DNA of 64,000 nucleotides. Source: Pachypanchax playfairii. Lineage: Eukaryota; Chordata; Actinopteri; Cyprinodontiformes; Aplocheilidae. Position 1 is the stretch's first letter; each line of letters opens with the position of its first letter. This document shows positions 1 to 10,626 of this stretch, in pieces. Under the pieces are notes generated by a model, which saw nothing but the letters and a program-made list of their open reading frames with translations, searched no databases and was not told the DNA's origin. Where the stretch lies: positions 1,313,116 through 1,377,115 of the forward strand of contig SSNP01000082.1 of NCBI GenBank assembly GCA_006937955.1. The letters run 5' to 3'. Position numbers and translations under genes: made by a program.

Positions 1-918
1 CATTTAAATGCCATTTTACTGATATGTTTCACTCAGTGTCGTCATAACAGTCTGAATATAACAAAACACTAAAACATAAAGTGGAAAAAAAATTAGTGGC
101 TGGTTCCAGAACAGGTTATAAGTCCCACCCCCTCCATGCTAGCAAATAAAAATACAACTCAGATCATTTTTTCCAGGTTTGACTGTAAAGTTCTTATCTT
201 GTGGCTGTATACGTAAAATATTTTTTTCCATTTGTTTAATTAGTTATTTTAGTCTAAGAAAAAAAAAAAAAAAACACCAGGATTGTGTGCAGGTGAGTGG
301 GTGGGGCTTTCAGCACCCAGTCTCTAAAGTGCAACCTTTTAAAAGTAAAATATTGCTCCATTTTCCATCTTTAAATACAGCCTATGGATTCCAAATATAT
401 TTATTGTCACTCATATTTCTTCCAGTGAGATAATAGAAGTTTTGTTTCTTTTTACAAAGGGAAAAATGCAAGAAATCAAATAACTTCTTCCATTTAACTC
501 CACTGTTTTGCAGAAGAGAGACTAATGTTTTGGCCCCAGATTGCAGCGTACATTCTCCTAAAATACATTAACAAACCCTACGACTGCTCCTTAAAATTGT
601 GAGGTTTAAACGCTATAAAAGAAAACCCACAAACTGGAATCTTTCCCACATGTTCTCTCAACGTCACAACTGATCAAACTACAGATGAACAGAGACAAAA
701 CTGGCCTCAGGAAATGTAACACAACCAGCTTATGAATCATTCAAATCATGGATTCCTGTTTAACAGTTATATTAGTGTTGTGCTCCTTTAAAAGCAGCTT
801 GCATCATAATAATCAGCTTAATGTTACTGCAGATTATGTCAGCATATACAGTGAACACAGCTCCAAAGTCTGCAGTGACAGTGATAGTAGGAGGGTCAAA
901 GGAGATGAAGCTTGTTAC
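1..918 (-). other. myo5a: Intron 3 of myo5a (partial)
   Basis: No exon of the following motor segment (expected to encode IVLVAINPYEQ) is recognisable here, so this is intronic. Positions about 93-180 resemble the dispersed repeat also seen near 54020-54330 (shared 'gtggctggttcca' core). A 17-nt A run lies near 258-275. Nothing else is supported. Confidence 0.6.
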
Positions 919-2191
919 CACAGTATGTGTAAATCATCCTGGAGTCAACAAAGCGCACTTTGAGATTGTGCAGCACCGCCGGTTCATGAAGGTAGCTGAG
1001 AGCCGTCAGGTCATTTTCCCCCACCAGGATATCAGGGTTTCGGAGAGGAGGCAGGTTCTTACTTCGGGGGTCTATTTTGTGTTCCACTTTCTGGAAGAAT
1101 TGGAAAAAAAAAAAATCGATCTTAATTTATATAATCTTAAAATAACAGGTAGGATTCCAGAAGAAACATCTAGATACTAAAAAGACATGACTCATATTGT
1201 TAAACCTAAAAATGGGAGCAGCAGTAGCTCAGAAAGTGGAGAGGGTCACCAGTTTGAATCCCCTCGCCATCTAGAAAATGTGTCTTGGCCACTGTGTCTT
1301 TGGGTAAGACACTTCACCCACCCTGCTTGTTTGTTTTGGACAGCTGTGGCTACAATATGTGTGTAGTTTATCACCACCAAACGCGGGAGTTTGTGTGTGA
1401 AGCACTTTGTGTCATCTGACTTGAAAAGCACTACACAAGTACAAGTACAAGTACATCAGTGTGTTTAAAGTTGAAACTAAGAAATATCTGACTGTGCTCG
1501 GCCTGTTCATACTCACCCCAAGATAATACTTCAACCTTATTTCCATACCTGGTGTGCGTGTCCAAACCTGACACAACACCTAGAGGTAGCAGCTGCTCTG
1601 AGAGGAGAAAAAACTTTCAACCACAAGTCTTTTAGTCGACATATTCTGAACCAGGAACTGAAACTTTCCAAACGGACAAACAGGTGTTTATCTTTCCTGA
1701 GAATATGTACATCTTATCCAACATCTGTCCCAAACTGTCCTTCAAGTTTTCACAAACCATCCTCATCCGCGAAGCAACAATTTCCCTGAGTGTGACTGCA
1801 TGTTGTGAGGGTGTTGGATGTCTCACCGTGCCATCCTCCAGCTGCAGGGACAGAGTCAGGTCACCTGGAGTGAAATCTTTAACAAGTTCTGCTGACTTCC
1901 ACACTTCTGCTGCATCTGGAAGCCACACACGGGCATTCTGGAGAAACGACAAACTCTGCTTTTACAGCAACACACAGTCTCACAACATCAGCCTTTCGTT
2001 AAGAGTCAGAAATTATGATATGAGCTCTGGAAAGTTGTTAAATAGACAATTTAAACCGGCACAAATTACTCATCATTCCGGAAAAAATGGCTGTTAATTT
2101 CTCAAACAAACAATTAACTGACAAACTAAGTGAAGAACTCTACTTTTTATCCGTCGCTGCCTACCTTGCAGTAAAGTTCAGAGGCTGCCAT
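919..2191 (-). CDS. myo5a: Class V unconventional myosin heavy chain, N-terminal exons only (myosin Va)
   Basis: Actin-based cargo motor; only the first 103 residues lie here and the gene continues off the left edge. Exons read on the minus strand: 2165-2191 (start codon at 2191-2189, MAASELYCK), 1827-1937 and 919-1090, with GT donors, AG acceptors and exact frame continuity (27, 111 and 172 nt). Residues 10-46 are the SH3-like N-terminal subdomain (RVWLPDAAEVWKSAELVKD). Residues 47-103 carry the invariant myosin V run NPDILVGENDLTALSYLHEP and end at IYTYCG, just before the motor ATP-binding region. The MAASEL start and IYTYCG favour Va over Vc (which I remember as IYTYSG), and the neighbour arpp19 fits the human MYO5A-ARPP19 order. 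The downstream P-loop exon is not in the window. The a/b duplicate is unassigned. Confidence 0.9.
1211..1456 (+). repeat. tRNA-derived SINE in myo5a intron 2
   Basis: The 5' part has an A-box-like stretch (tagctcagaaagtgg) and a B-box-like stretch (agtttgaatcc), as in tRNA-headed SINEs. It is followed by a body familiar from many teleost genomes (ttgggtaagacacttcaccc, gacagctgtggctacaa) and a 3' tail of tandem 'acaag/tacaag' units at 1433-1456. Orientation is plus, opposite to the host gene. The family name is not certain. Confidence 0.65.
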
Positions 2192-2400
2192 GTCTTTTAA
2201 CTGTCTCAGCGGGACATTAGAGACTTTTCCTGCCCACAGTTAGCGGGTGAAACATGTTGTGTCTCCAACAGAAGGAAACGTTAGATCAGGTCTGTCCGCG
2301 TGCGCAGCGCGGCGATGCCCGAGCGGCTGTCAATCATCTGCGCATGCGCAGACACATGCTGTAGTCATGCCCTCCAGTGGTACAAAAGTAAAGTTTAATT
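2192..2400 (-). promoter_or_regulatory. myo5a: CpG-rich promoter of myo5a with NRF1-type palindrome
   Basis: The sequence directly upstream of the myo5a start codon is CpG-rich. It contains the perfect 12-bp palindrome TGCGCATGCGCA at 2339-2350, which matches the NRF1 consensus, and a second partial site (GTGCGCAGCGCGG) near 2300-2312. No TATA box was seen. The transcription start cannot be set from sequence alone. Confidence 0.5.
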
Positions 2401-2577
2401 TATCAAAGGCCTTAATGAGTATGGAAAGCCAGCAATGCCACTGTTTGTGTCTAGTTTACTTGCTTAAGTGAAAACGCTTAAACGCTTCTTTTACATGTCA
2501 AAAATATTGTTAGTTTTCAAAAATCATTTACTTTTAAACACCTGAGGCAATTAATGTTAATGTTAATTAATGATCAG

Positions 2578-3530
2578 AAGTGGGAACGTCTGATAGTGGC
2601 CTGTTGGACGTGGCTGTGGGGTGGGCGCTGTCTCTGTATGCTCTGTGGGTTGCTGCCGGCTGCCCCGACGTGGGTGTGGCTCGCCTCCGTTTGTGTAGGG
2701 ACGTATAGGGACCCGGCTGCTGCTGTGATGCTGTGGGCCCCTGGCCGGCGGCTTGTGGTTCTGGATGGCCCGGCCTGTCTATGGCCCTGGGGGTTAGTCT
2801 GTGAGCGGGGGGCTGCGCCGGCCGCCTTCCTCCTTTGTACTTGCCGGGGGGGGTGCACTGGGGGGTGGGTGCCGACCTGTCGGTCGCGCTGGTGGCGGGG
2901 GCGGCGTGTTGGACTCCGGGACCCCTTGGCCGGTGCCCTCCTGGGGAGTCCTACTGCTGGGGGCAGGGGCCACTCCGCTGTCCCGGGCCTTCCCTCTGCA
3001 TTGGACCTGTGACTGCCTTCTGTTCCTGCCTGTGGTCGCTGGTCCACTTGGGGCTGCTGTGCTCCCTGGCCCCTGGACCTGAAGTACTCTGGCGCCTTCA
3101 GGGCTGGGGTGGTGGGCGGTGAAAACCACACTCTAACTACACTGTACCCTTTCTGTGCAGTCATTCCACATGATAAATATACATAAACATAAACACACCA
3201 CGCATGCTCGCATACAAACACTAGTATGTGTATATTTACAAATAAACATGGACATGCAAATGGGCACGATAGACACACAGATAAATGTATTTGGTCTGTT
3301 TTGTTTTTGTGTTAGTTTTGGTCTGTTTTTGTTGTCTCTTTGTTGTCTTCTCCCCTCCCCTTCTGCCTTAATGTTGTCTTTGTCTCTCTGCCTGTCCAGA
3401 GATATCCACTATACAACAGAAGGGGTAAATTCAACCCTAACTGTTGTAAGAATAAATCTGTCCTGACATAAAAAGGCACCCAGACCCAGACCCTGTTTGC
3501 CAAATACATCAGGACAGGACAGATAGAAAA
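2578..3530 (+). repeat. GC-rich dispersed repeat with AT-rich 3' part (unnamed family)
   Basis: About 2580-3120 is markedly G/T- and GC-rich compared with the AT-rich flanks. It is followed by a CA-rich stretch (3165-3290) and a pyrimidine-rich tail ending in 'ccactatacaacagaaggg' and an AATAAA-like hexamer near 3450. Its make-up resembles an interspersed teleost element. The long frames on both strands are low-complexity (P/R/G-rich), overlap one another and look noncoding. The family is not identified. Confidence 0.5.
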
Positions 3531-5333
3531 AAATTTAAGTTTTTACAAAATGCAGGCTATAGAAATGCATAATGGCAGCACTCAGGAACAGGATATTATC
3601 ACTTTATTTCTTTAATAAAAGAAGAAGCGAGAGATCTTCATGTAAAGTCCATGTTTCTGTCACTCAAAGTACTGCATAATCTATAGCAGCACGTATCCAA
3701 AGAAACTATTTTGTTTTAAAATGTTTTTAATACAGATAAATGTTTGAACTTTTATTAATGGGTACTCATAGAAATCTCTTAAAAATATTCATATCGAAAA
3801 TGTAAAGTTTTTCTTTGTTTTTATTCACTCAGACTTGAATGTAAAAAGCATTTAAAAACATGTAGTGAAGAGACATTATACATTTGCAGAGCATCTAGTT
3901 GAAACGAGAAAACCACTTGTAGAGCTCAGACCTCCGCCAAGCAGCTCAGTTCCCCCATATTGGAATTTACACCAAAAATAAGTCTCACTTTTGTTTTATC
4001 AACTTTATCAGTTTCCTTGATCATGAAAACACCTTGAACAATTAGACTAACATTGACCTCATTATTAGTTCAGTAGTTATTCATGAAAGTCCCTTTTTCA
4101 GTAACGGTGTTTTTCTTCTGGATCATTTTTCTTTTACCTTATTCTTTAGGAAGTGGGTGTTTCCTGCAATCCTTTAGTTCTGTTAAGGCTGATGTGGATC
4201 CCCCTAATAAAACTCCAGTTTTAGTAACAAGCACTAAAGAAACATAAAAGATGTTTGATTTGGATTCACAATAGTTTTATTAAAGATTCAAATCTATGTG
4301 ATCAGTGATGACTTAATTGTCTTTAAAGTAAATGAATATCTCTTATACTTTAGGACAGGTGATGTCCATCAATCCTTGAAGGGAACACTTACATTGAAAT
4401 TGTCATTTTTCCAGACTGTTTTTTCAGCACACTGTGGTGTTCTATATTTATGCACCATTTAAAACACTTTTGAAAAATACAAATGTGAAACTAAGTCAAG
4501 TGAGCACACACACAGACATGCAGTCAGAGCGCACGCCTCCGAGGACAATCAGCACCAAAAATGTCTTATAAAAAAAGGCCAGAACACATTCAAGTGGATG
4601 TAAAATATTATGCAAAAGTATTTTATTTACAAAATAAATGGCACAGCGTGTCTGCACAGTCAATGCACATGCACACTCCAGACAAGTCTTACCAGTTTCA
4701 TCCCATAAAATCCAAAACAAATTCAGTCAGACAGTGACAAAAATTCCAGGCAATCAAGATTTTCACAGAGGGAGCAAATATTGCTCAAGAGGAACAACTG
4801 TTCATCACTTTTTAAGGCTATTCTGAAGGTCTGGATGAGGTGGAGACCAGCAGCATGTCATTGCAAATCAATGAATATGAACTAAACAAAACTACAACAA
4901 ATTTAAGTTTGCTGAACTTTGAAAGCATATTATTAGACAGATTAGTCAAAAAAAGGTAAATTATTTAACTTTTACTTTTAAAGTTGCTCTTCATCAATGC
5001 AGAATCATTTATCTGTTTATAGTCTTGTTTCCCTTCTCAGTTATCACTAACCAGAGCAGGTGGATTCTTCAGCACAGATGTGAACAACATCTGCATCTGA
5101 TTAATCCTAAAAAGTGAAAACTTTGTTCAATTAAATCTATAAGTCAGTTTGTGCTCAGATCTTTAAAATTGGGGGGGGGGGTTGTTACAGTTTAGCTCCT
5201 GGCAACCGTTGTCAAGGTGTTTGGAAGTATTTGGATAATTGCATTAATTGCTATTGGGGAAACATGCAAAGGTACAAAAACAATGTAAACAGCAGGAAAT
5301 ATAAAGTAACTGATGGAATGGTAGCAAGATCCA
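3531..5333 (-). other. arpp19: Probable arpp19 3' UTR and spacer
   Basis: No gene is seen. The stretch just left of the arpp19 stop is probably its 3' UTR. Minus-strand AATAAA hexamers (read as tttatt) occur at 4622-4627 and 4272-4277, and which one is used is unknown. About 3540-3660 and 3900-4220 look like decayed interspersed repeats. A G run lies at 5171-5180. Confidence 0.4.
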
Positions 5334-6109
5334 TCACACAGCTAGTTTGCTGGCCACGATGGAGGTCTTTCTCTGGGGCAGGTCCTGAGGTGTTGGAATG
5401 TGGTCCCCAGTGATCTCGCTCTTCTCTGTTGGAGCTGATGGAAACTGCTTGGTCTTCACTTTAGCTTTAGCCATGTTGTAGTCGCCGGAGTCAAAATACT
5501 TTTGCTGGACAAAGAAGATAAAGTGAGAATGCTGAGAGTTTTATCATTTCATACCAGGTAATGTTAGGACCAGAGTCGCACCCCCTTCTGGAGTCGCTTC
5601 CTGAGGAAGTCTGAGCCTCCAGGTTTGGATCCCAGATTAGGAAATCTGGCCTTCAGTTTAGCTTCCTCTGCTTTTTCTGGACTCACGACTTTGTCCTGCA
5701 TTTCCTGTCAAAACAAGGATAAAGTGTGTTTAAATAATGTACAACAAAAATTAGAATAACAACGGTTTCAGCACATATAAGTTCGTTAATACTTTAGTTA
5801 TTATGAAACAAACTTCCACTTCATGGTTAAAGTTAGCATGGTTAGCTGAGTGACTACACGAAGGCACCGGAGCTTTGAGTGCTTGTCTTTAAAAGAAGAA
5901 TTGATGCTCCAAGATAGTCAATTTTCTCCAGTATAAACAGTAACTAGCAGGAATTAACTGAACTGCAGCGGCATCAATGCAGAAATTAGTCAGTTAGCTA
6001 CTCGCTCTGGGCTTGATTTCCACATTTATCGACTCAACATCGGTATTTCTTTGGTTTAATTCACCTGTTGTTCTTCCAAAGTCTTCATTTCTTCAGCTTC
6101 CAGGGACAT
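5334..6109 (-). CDS. arpp19: cAMP-regulated phosphoprotein 19, endosulfine-family PP2A-B55 inhibitor
   Basis: When phosphorylated by Greatwall (MASTL) the family inhibits PP2A-B55 and allows mitotic entry. Three coding exons on the minus strand: 6065-6109 (start codon 6109-6107, MSLEAEEMKTLEEQQ), 5582-5704 and 5334-5504, stop TGA at 5336-5334. All introns are GT-AG and all exons phase 0 (45, 123, 171 nt). The product is 112 aa, the same length as human ARPP19. The Greatwall motif FDSGDYNMAK is intact with Ser62, and the C-terminal PKA-type site RKTSIVASKLAV has Ser104. The middle exon (EMQDKVVSPEKAEEAKLKAR...) holds the conserved helix. ENSA is the alternative family member, but synteny with MYO5A and RSL24D1 and the length favour ARPP19. 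Confidence 0.95.
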
Positions 6110-6480
6110 TGCTGCTCTGAAAACGCGATATAAGCTTAGTTAAAGATGTAGCAACCAGCTCTGTAAATGTTCTAGAAGATGCTAAAACGGAAGGAAACGT
6201 CCAACTACAGGCCGATTAATCGACCCAAGAGAGCGTCGATAGAAGAACTAAGGGATCCGCTTCTTTTACCATCCGATAAAATCCCAACTGGACGCAGTTT
6301 TGTTAGAAGACGAGGTTCTAAAAGAAATTGCGTTTAATTTCTAGACGAGAGCAGGTGTCACACCGGGAGGATCTTGTAGATGTTTTACATGTTTTAGCGG
6401 TATTTGTTAACAACCCGAATCTTCTGTAGACTCCGCCCACCAGACAGACAAACACGCGTACACCGGGGTATAAATAGTGC
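6110..6480 (-). promoter_or_regulatory. arpp19: Upstream region of arpp19
   Basis: This is the 5' UTR and promoter side of arpp19. A GC-box core (CCGCCC, 6433-6438) and a plus-oriented TATAAATA (6469-6476) are visible. The TATA-like box points away from arpp19, so its meaning is unclear. No competing plus-strand gene was found. Confidence 0.35.
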
Positions 6481-6795
6481 AGACGTATTTATCAACTTAC
6501 TGATGTGTTGAATTTGAATTGAATACATTTTCAAACTTTGTTGGTCTATTATTATCAAATATCTGTAGCAATATAAAACACTTTACATAATGCTATAAAA
6601 TATTATATTTATAACATAAAATATTTCATTTAACCACAAACACCTGACATTTACAAACATTTTATAACTTTACAATATAACAAAACTGTGCTGTCAGCAG
6701 AGTCTTTTCAAACTAATAAGTCTGGCTTGAAGCCACATTTCTAATCTGGCTGTCAATATCTCTCAAATTAGTCTATAAGATATACAGATAATTTA

Positions 6796-7540
6796 AGAAC
6801 ATGTTTATGATGGACACATTCAGATTTCTGGGGACCAGCATCACCCAGGACCTGAAATGGACAACCAACATAAACGCGGTTATGAAGATGGTCCAGCAGA
6901 GGTTGAACTTCCTGCAGCAGCTGAAGAAGTTTAACCTGCCACAGGAGCTGCTGGCGAACTTCTTCCAAGCCATTATCAAGTCTCTGGCAGTCCGTCACAG
7001 TCTGGTTTGGTTCCTCAATCAAACTAGACAGAAACAGACTGCAGAGAGGATCACTGGTGCTTATCTCCCCTCCATCCAGGACCTGGACTCCCTCACCCAC
7101 TACCTGCTCCCCTCCATCCAGGACCTGGACTCCTCCAGCATGAGGAAAAGGTCAGACAGCATCAGCAGGGACCTTCTTATCCAGGATCTAACCTTTTCAC
7201 TCCCCTCAAGACAGAGCTACTGATCACTGAACACCAAAACCACTAGACCAGTTTCTTCCTCCAGACCTTCTCCATGGTGAACAAACATGCTTAATCAAAA
7301 ATAGCTCTTCTAATGGAAATAATTATATTTATCTGTATTTTAGGCTTTTAACAGTGATCTCCCCTCAATGTATCTTGTGTCTGTGTACGATGTCTAATAA
7401 TGTCTGTTTATTGTTCACCTGTTTTCATTGTAAATGTTGCTTTTCTGGAGCAAATTGTACAGGAGCAGAAGTGATCCAGAGCCGAATTCCTTGTTTGTGA
7501 TACTTGGCTGAAAAAAAACAGATTCTGATTACAGAAATAT
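6796..7540 (+). mobile_element. LINE 3' fragment (L2/Rex1-like ORF2 end plus 3' UTR)
   Basis: The frame from 6801 gives TFRFLGTSITQDLKW...QQRLNFLQQLKKFNLPQELL, followed by TAERITGAYLPSIQDLDSL. These are characteristic of the region after the reverse transcriptase in Rex1/L2-type fish LINEs. The frame is broken and a 'ccctccatccaggacctggactcc' segment is duplicated in tandem (about 7069-7132). The 3' part ends in 'agattctgattac', like the copy at 49324-49545. It is 5' truncated and dead. Confidence 0.7.
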
Positions 7541-7588
7541 GCAGATGAAGAATAGAAGCACACAAACTCTCCAAAAAGTATCATTTAA

Positions 7589-7594
7589 TTTATT
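7589..7594 (-). terminator. rsl24d1: Probable poly(A) signal of rsl24d1
   Basis: AATAAA on the minus strand, about 240 nt beyond the rsl24d1 stop, with nothing else coding between. The gap 7541-7588 separates it from the LINE tail. Confidence 0.5.
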
Positions 7595-7833
7595 ATCGGT
7601 AACCTTTTGACATTTTATGCATTAATGTAAAACCTTCTTTGAACACAAGTGAGACTTGAACATCACATGGTTTTAATAAGAAAATCCCCCGTTGTGTCAC
7701 TGGATAAAGTTCTCATACAGTAATTTGAGCCTGAACATAATGTGTCCATTCTTCCTCATTTGGAAATCTCAACTCCAAATAAAACTAATAGAGTCCAACG
7801 TGCACTCAAGTGCAAAACACTGTACGCTTAAGC

Positions 7834-8701
7834 TCAATTATCATCATCCCCCATTTCCACATCTTCTTGTAGCCTCTGCACCATTTTGTCTTCCATCTGT
7901 CTGGCTTTTCCTGAAAAACAAAAACACAAGGTGAACCAAAGACAAATCACTATAAATCATCATGAACACAAAAATACCAGTACGATTATTTTAATAAACT
8001 AAACAGATAAAACTTCATCACTAAAGAATTTAAATGTGAGTTCTGATTTTTATTACGAGCCTAATGAATAATCGGATGTTTTACCTGCATGTGGGGCTTT
8101 GATAAGGTGAATATTTTTCTTCACTTCCTTGATGTCTTCTTCCTTCTCCAACTGTTTGCCCTTCTTTAATCTACACAGAGCAGAAGAAAACATTTAATCC
8201 CAGAAATACAACGCTGTTGCTGACAGATCTGGAAAAGCCAGAACTTAAGCAGAAACATAGAAATAAACTCACCTGTTCATGATGAATCTTGCTTGTCGCT
8301 TCAGTTTTATTTCCTCCACCCGTTTCATTGCCTCCACTGCACAAATAGTAAATGATGAAACCTAAATATTCTGCTTAGATTAACAAATTCAAAGTGTTTT
8401 AAAGGTATAAATGAACAGTATACCTGTCTTGTCCCACATCTCCCTGTTATATTTGATGGGCATATTTCTGCGTTTTTCAAACTCTAAAGAGTTGTCCTGA
8501 AAATTTAACAAAGATAGTTTGTTGGTTAAATGGCACAATAAAATAAATAAAAACAAGCCAAATAAAGAGAGGCAGCTCACCACTGTCAGCTCCTTTCCAG
8601 CTGCTTTTCTGAAGGCTTTGGTCCATCTGGTCTTTCTAGGGTTTCGCTTCTTCTTGAAGTTCTTGTGGCATTTTGATCTGCAGAATCTAAATGCCTTTAA
8701 A

Positions 8702-8735
<34 letters not shown>

Positions 8736-10169
8736 TTTAAAGTCAGACAACATACAAGTAAATCAATGGATGGATATGCTCCAGCGAGATAAATCGAAAA
8801 TATCTAGCAAAAAAGGAGAGTTAATAACTGCTAAAATGCACATCCTCTGTCTAATGTGTGTAGTGCAGCAGACTAACCAGTGTTAAACATATCTAATCAT
8901 AGGAAACAAGGCACAATATTAAAAAACGAAACAATTCCTGTGAAAAGGGGAAGAATAACTCAAGTTTATACATTTTATGTAAAAACAGAGATGAAGAAAA
9001 GGAAAAACCCAAGAGCTGTCACAAAATTTGGATGAAAAGCTATTTCATCCCTCCAGCATGAGCTGTATCTGGTAACATTTTTAGCTTTTAAAGTTTTAAT
9101 CATGAACTTTGGAACGGTTTTGGCCAACAGCAGATTACAGTAGTTTTTACAAAATTATTTCTGTATTAATTATTGTTATTAGTAATAGAGGATATGAAAT
9201 ACAATTCAGTAGTTTGTCAAATTACTATTAATAGGAGTGATAATATCCAATCCAACCCAGCAGAACTACTTCTTTTCCTTTCAGCTGCTCTCTGAATCAT
9301 CCATCTCCATCTAGTCCATCTCAGTCTGGTCTCCCTTCTAAAACATCTAACATGTGTCGTCCCTCTGAGGAACTCATTCCTGATCCTGTCCATCCTCGTC
9401 CCTCCCAAAGAACCTCAACATTTTCATTTCTGCTCCTTCTAGCTGTGTCTCCTGTTCCTTCCTCAGGGGTACTGTCTTCAAACAACATGGCTGGTCTCAC
9501 CACCGTCTTTGTCCACCTTTCCATTCCTCATCAGCTTCACTGTTCCACTGATGTCCCTCTTGTTCACACACGGACTCTGTCTTGCTGCAGCTAACCTCCA
9601 CCTCTCCAGATGTTCCTCCACCTGATTCCCGCTCTCACTACAGATAACATCTGCAAACATCATAGAAATTCCTGTCTGACCTCATCTGTCAAACTGCCCA
9701 TCACCATAGCAACAAGAATGGGCTCAAGGCTGATCATTGATGTAGTCCACCACCACAGCAGAAGTACAGCTATAATTAATTGACAGCTTGATCTCACTTT
9801 CCAACAGCAGGAGGCGCGATCACACCATCAGACATTTAAAGTCAGGCCGAATATAATTAACACATAAGAGTCATAACTCGTTACATTCATAACCGTTTTA
9901 ACATGATTTGAATTTCGTTTAACAGGCTGTTCACCAGTCGCTCATCTAAATTTTCTTAGTTTTTAGTCGTTGTCTGGCTTCCACGTGACACGTTATGCTA
10001 TCAGGCTAACATTAGCAAACTAACAAGCTTAAAAATGAGCTAATACTGAACGAACGGGGATTTTCAGACAAAAACAACAACAATATACCTTGCAGTCATT
10101 TCGAACAAACATTACTCCATGTCCGGGGTAGACTGGTCCCGAGCAGAAATAACATTTTTCGATGCGCAT
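7834..10169 (-). CDS. rsl24d1: Ribosomal L24 domain-containing protein 1 (60S assembly factor, yeast Rlp24 relative)
   Basis: This nuclear 60S pre-ribosome factor occupies the eL24 site until late maturation. Six coding exons on the minus strand: 10089-10169 (start codon 10169-10167), 8581-8694, 8424-8496, 8273-8336, 8085-8170 and 7834-7910 (stop TGA 7836-7834). Exon lengths 81, 114, 73, 64, 86 and 77 nt give 164 aa; I recall 163 for human. The L24e zinc ribbon is intact (CYFC at Cys6/Cys9, then FRFCRSKCHKNF with Cys32/Cys36). It is followed by KKRNPRKTRWTKAFRKAAGKEL, EKRRNMPIKYNREMWDKT and a basic helix ending in an acidic tail (EDVEMGDDDN). The start is fixed by the family MRIEKC N-terminus. 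Intron 1 (1.4 kb) carries an RTE-like LINE fragment. Confidence 0.96.
8703..8734 (+). repeat. 32-nt A run beside the rsl24d1 exon 2 acceptor
   Basis: This uninterrupted A run is a T run on the transcript strand and lies 8 nt upstream of the exon 2 boundary. It therefore acts as, or extends, the polypyrimidine tract. Homopolymer length is error-prone in assemblies. Confidence 0.9.
9205..9700 (-). mobile_element. RTE-like LINE ORF2 fragment in rsl24d1 intron 1
   Basis: Minus-strand reading in several broken frames gives KLMRNGKVDKDGG, VVRPAMLFEDSTPEEG, DRIRNEFLRGTTHVRCF and TRLRWTRWRW. This order recalls the conserved end of RTE-type reverse transcriptase ORFs (VRPAMLYG..., LDRIRNE.IRGT..V, RLRWFGHV). 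It has frameshifts and stops, so it is an inactive fragment. Confidence 0.55.
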
Positions 10170-10626
10170 CTTCGAAGCAGTAACGCTGCGTGTTGCAGCT
10201 AATAAAAACAAGAGCGAGCGCTTTGCTAACGCCTCTTCTTCTTCTTCTGCTGCTGAAGCCGCTGATCAGCTGCCCCCTGCTGGATAAACCGCAGAATGCA
10301 GCAACAGCTACAATGAGGACTGGTGGGTAAACTCTTTATTTTTGCATTTCTAACTTTGATAATAATCCACATGCATTGAATTATTAATTATTTAATAATT
10401 TCAGTAAATTCTGATGAATATTAAATTATTAGAACTATGTAAATTCCACTGTGTATCAAACAAGTTAACAATAGAGTGCTGTACAAAAACTATCTGGGTT
10501 TGAATTATTCAAAACAGTTTCTATGTTGGTCTGATCATATAAGAACCTTTAAGCCTACAATCAAATGATAATGACAAAAATCTGATATAGTGCAACACAA
10601 CACAGATTATGTTTCCCAAGAACAAT
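10170..10626 (-). promoter_or_regulatory. rsl24d1: rsl24d1 promoter side and spacer to prtg
   Basis: The short 5' region of rsl24d1 has a TTC/CTG-rich stretch (10230-10262) and a GCCCCCTGCTGG motif at 10272-10283 that fits the CTCF core. The remainder is AT-rich with nothing recognisable. The prtg poly(A) signal lies at its right end, so the two genes sit tail to head about 0.45 kb apart. Confidence 0.4.

Noticed and set aside
896..1087. Independent 63-aa ORF starting at 1087
   Set aside because: It starts at a GTG within the third myo5a exon and reads into the intron; the exon boundary at 919 explains it.
2554..3278. Several 93-234 aa frames on both strands
   Set aside because: Pro/Arg/Gly-rich, mutually overlapping, no family resemblance; produced by GC-rich repeat composition.
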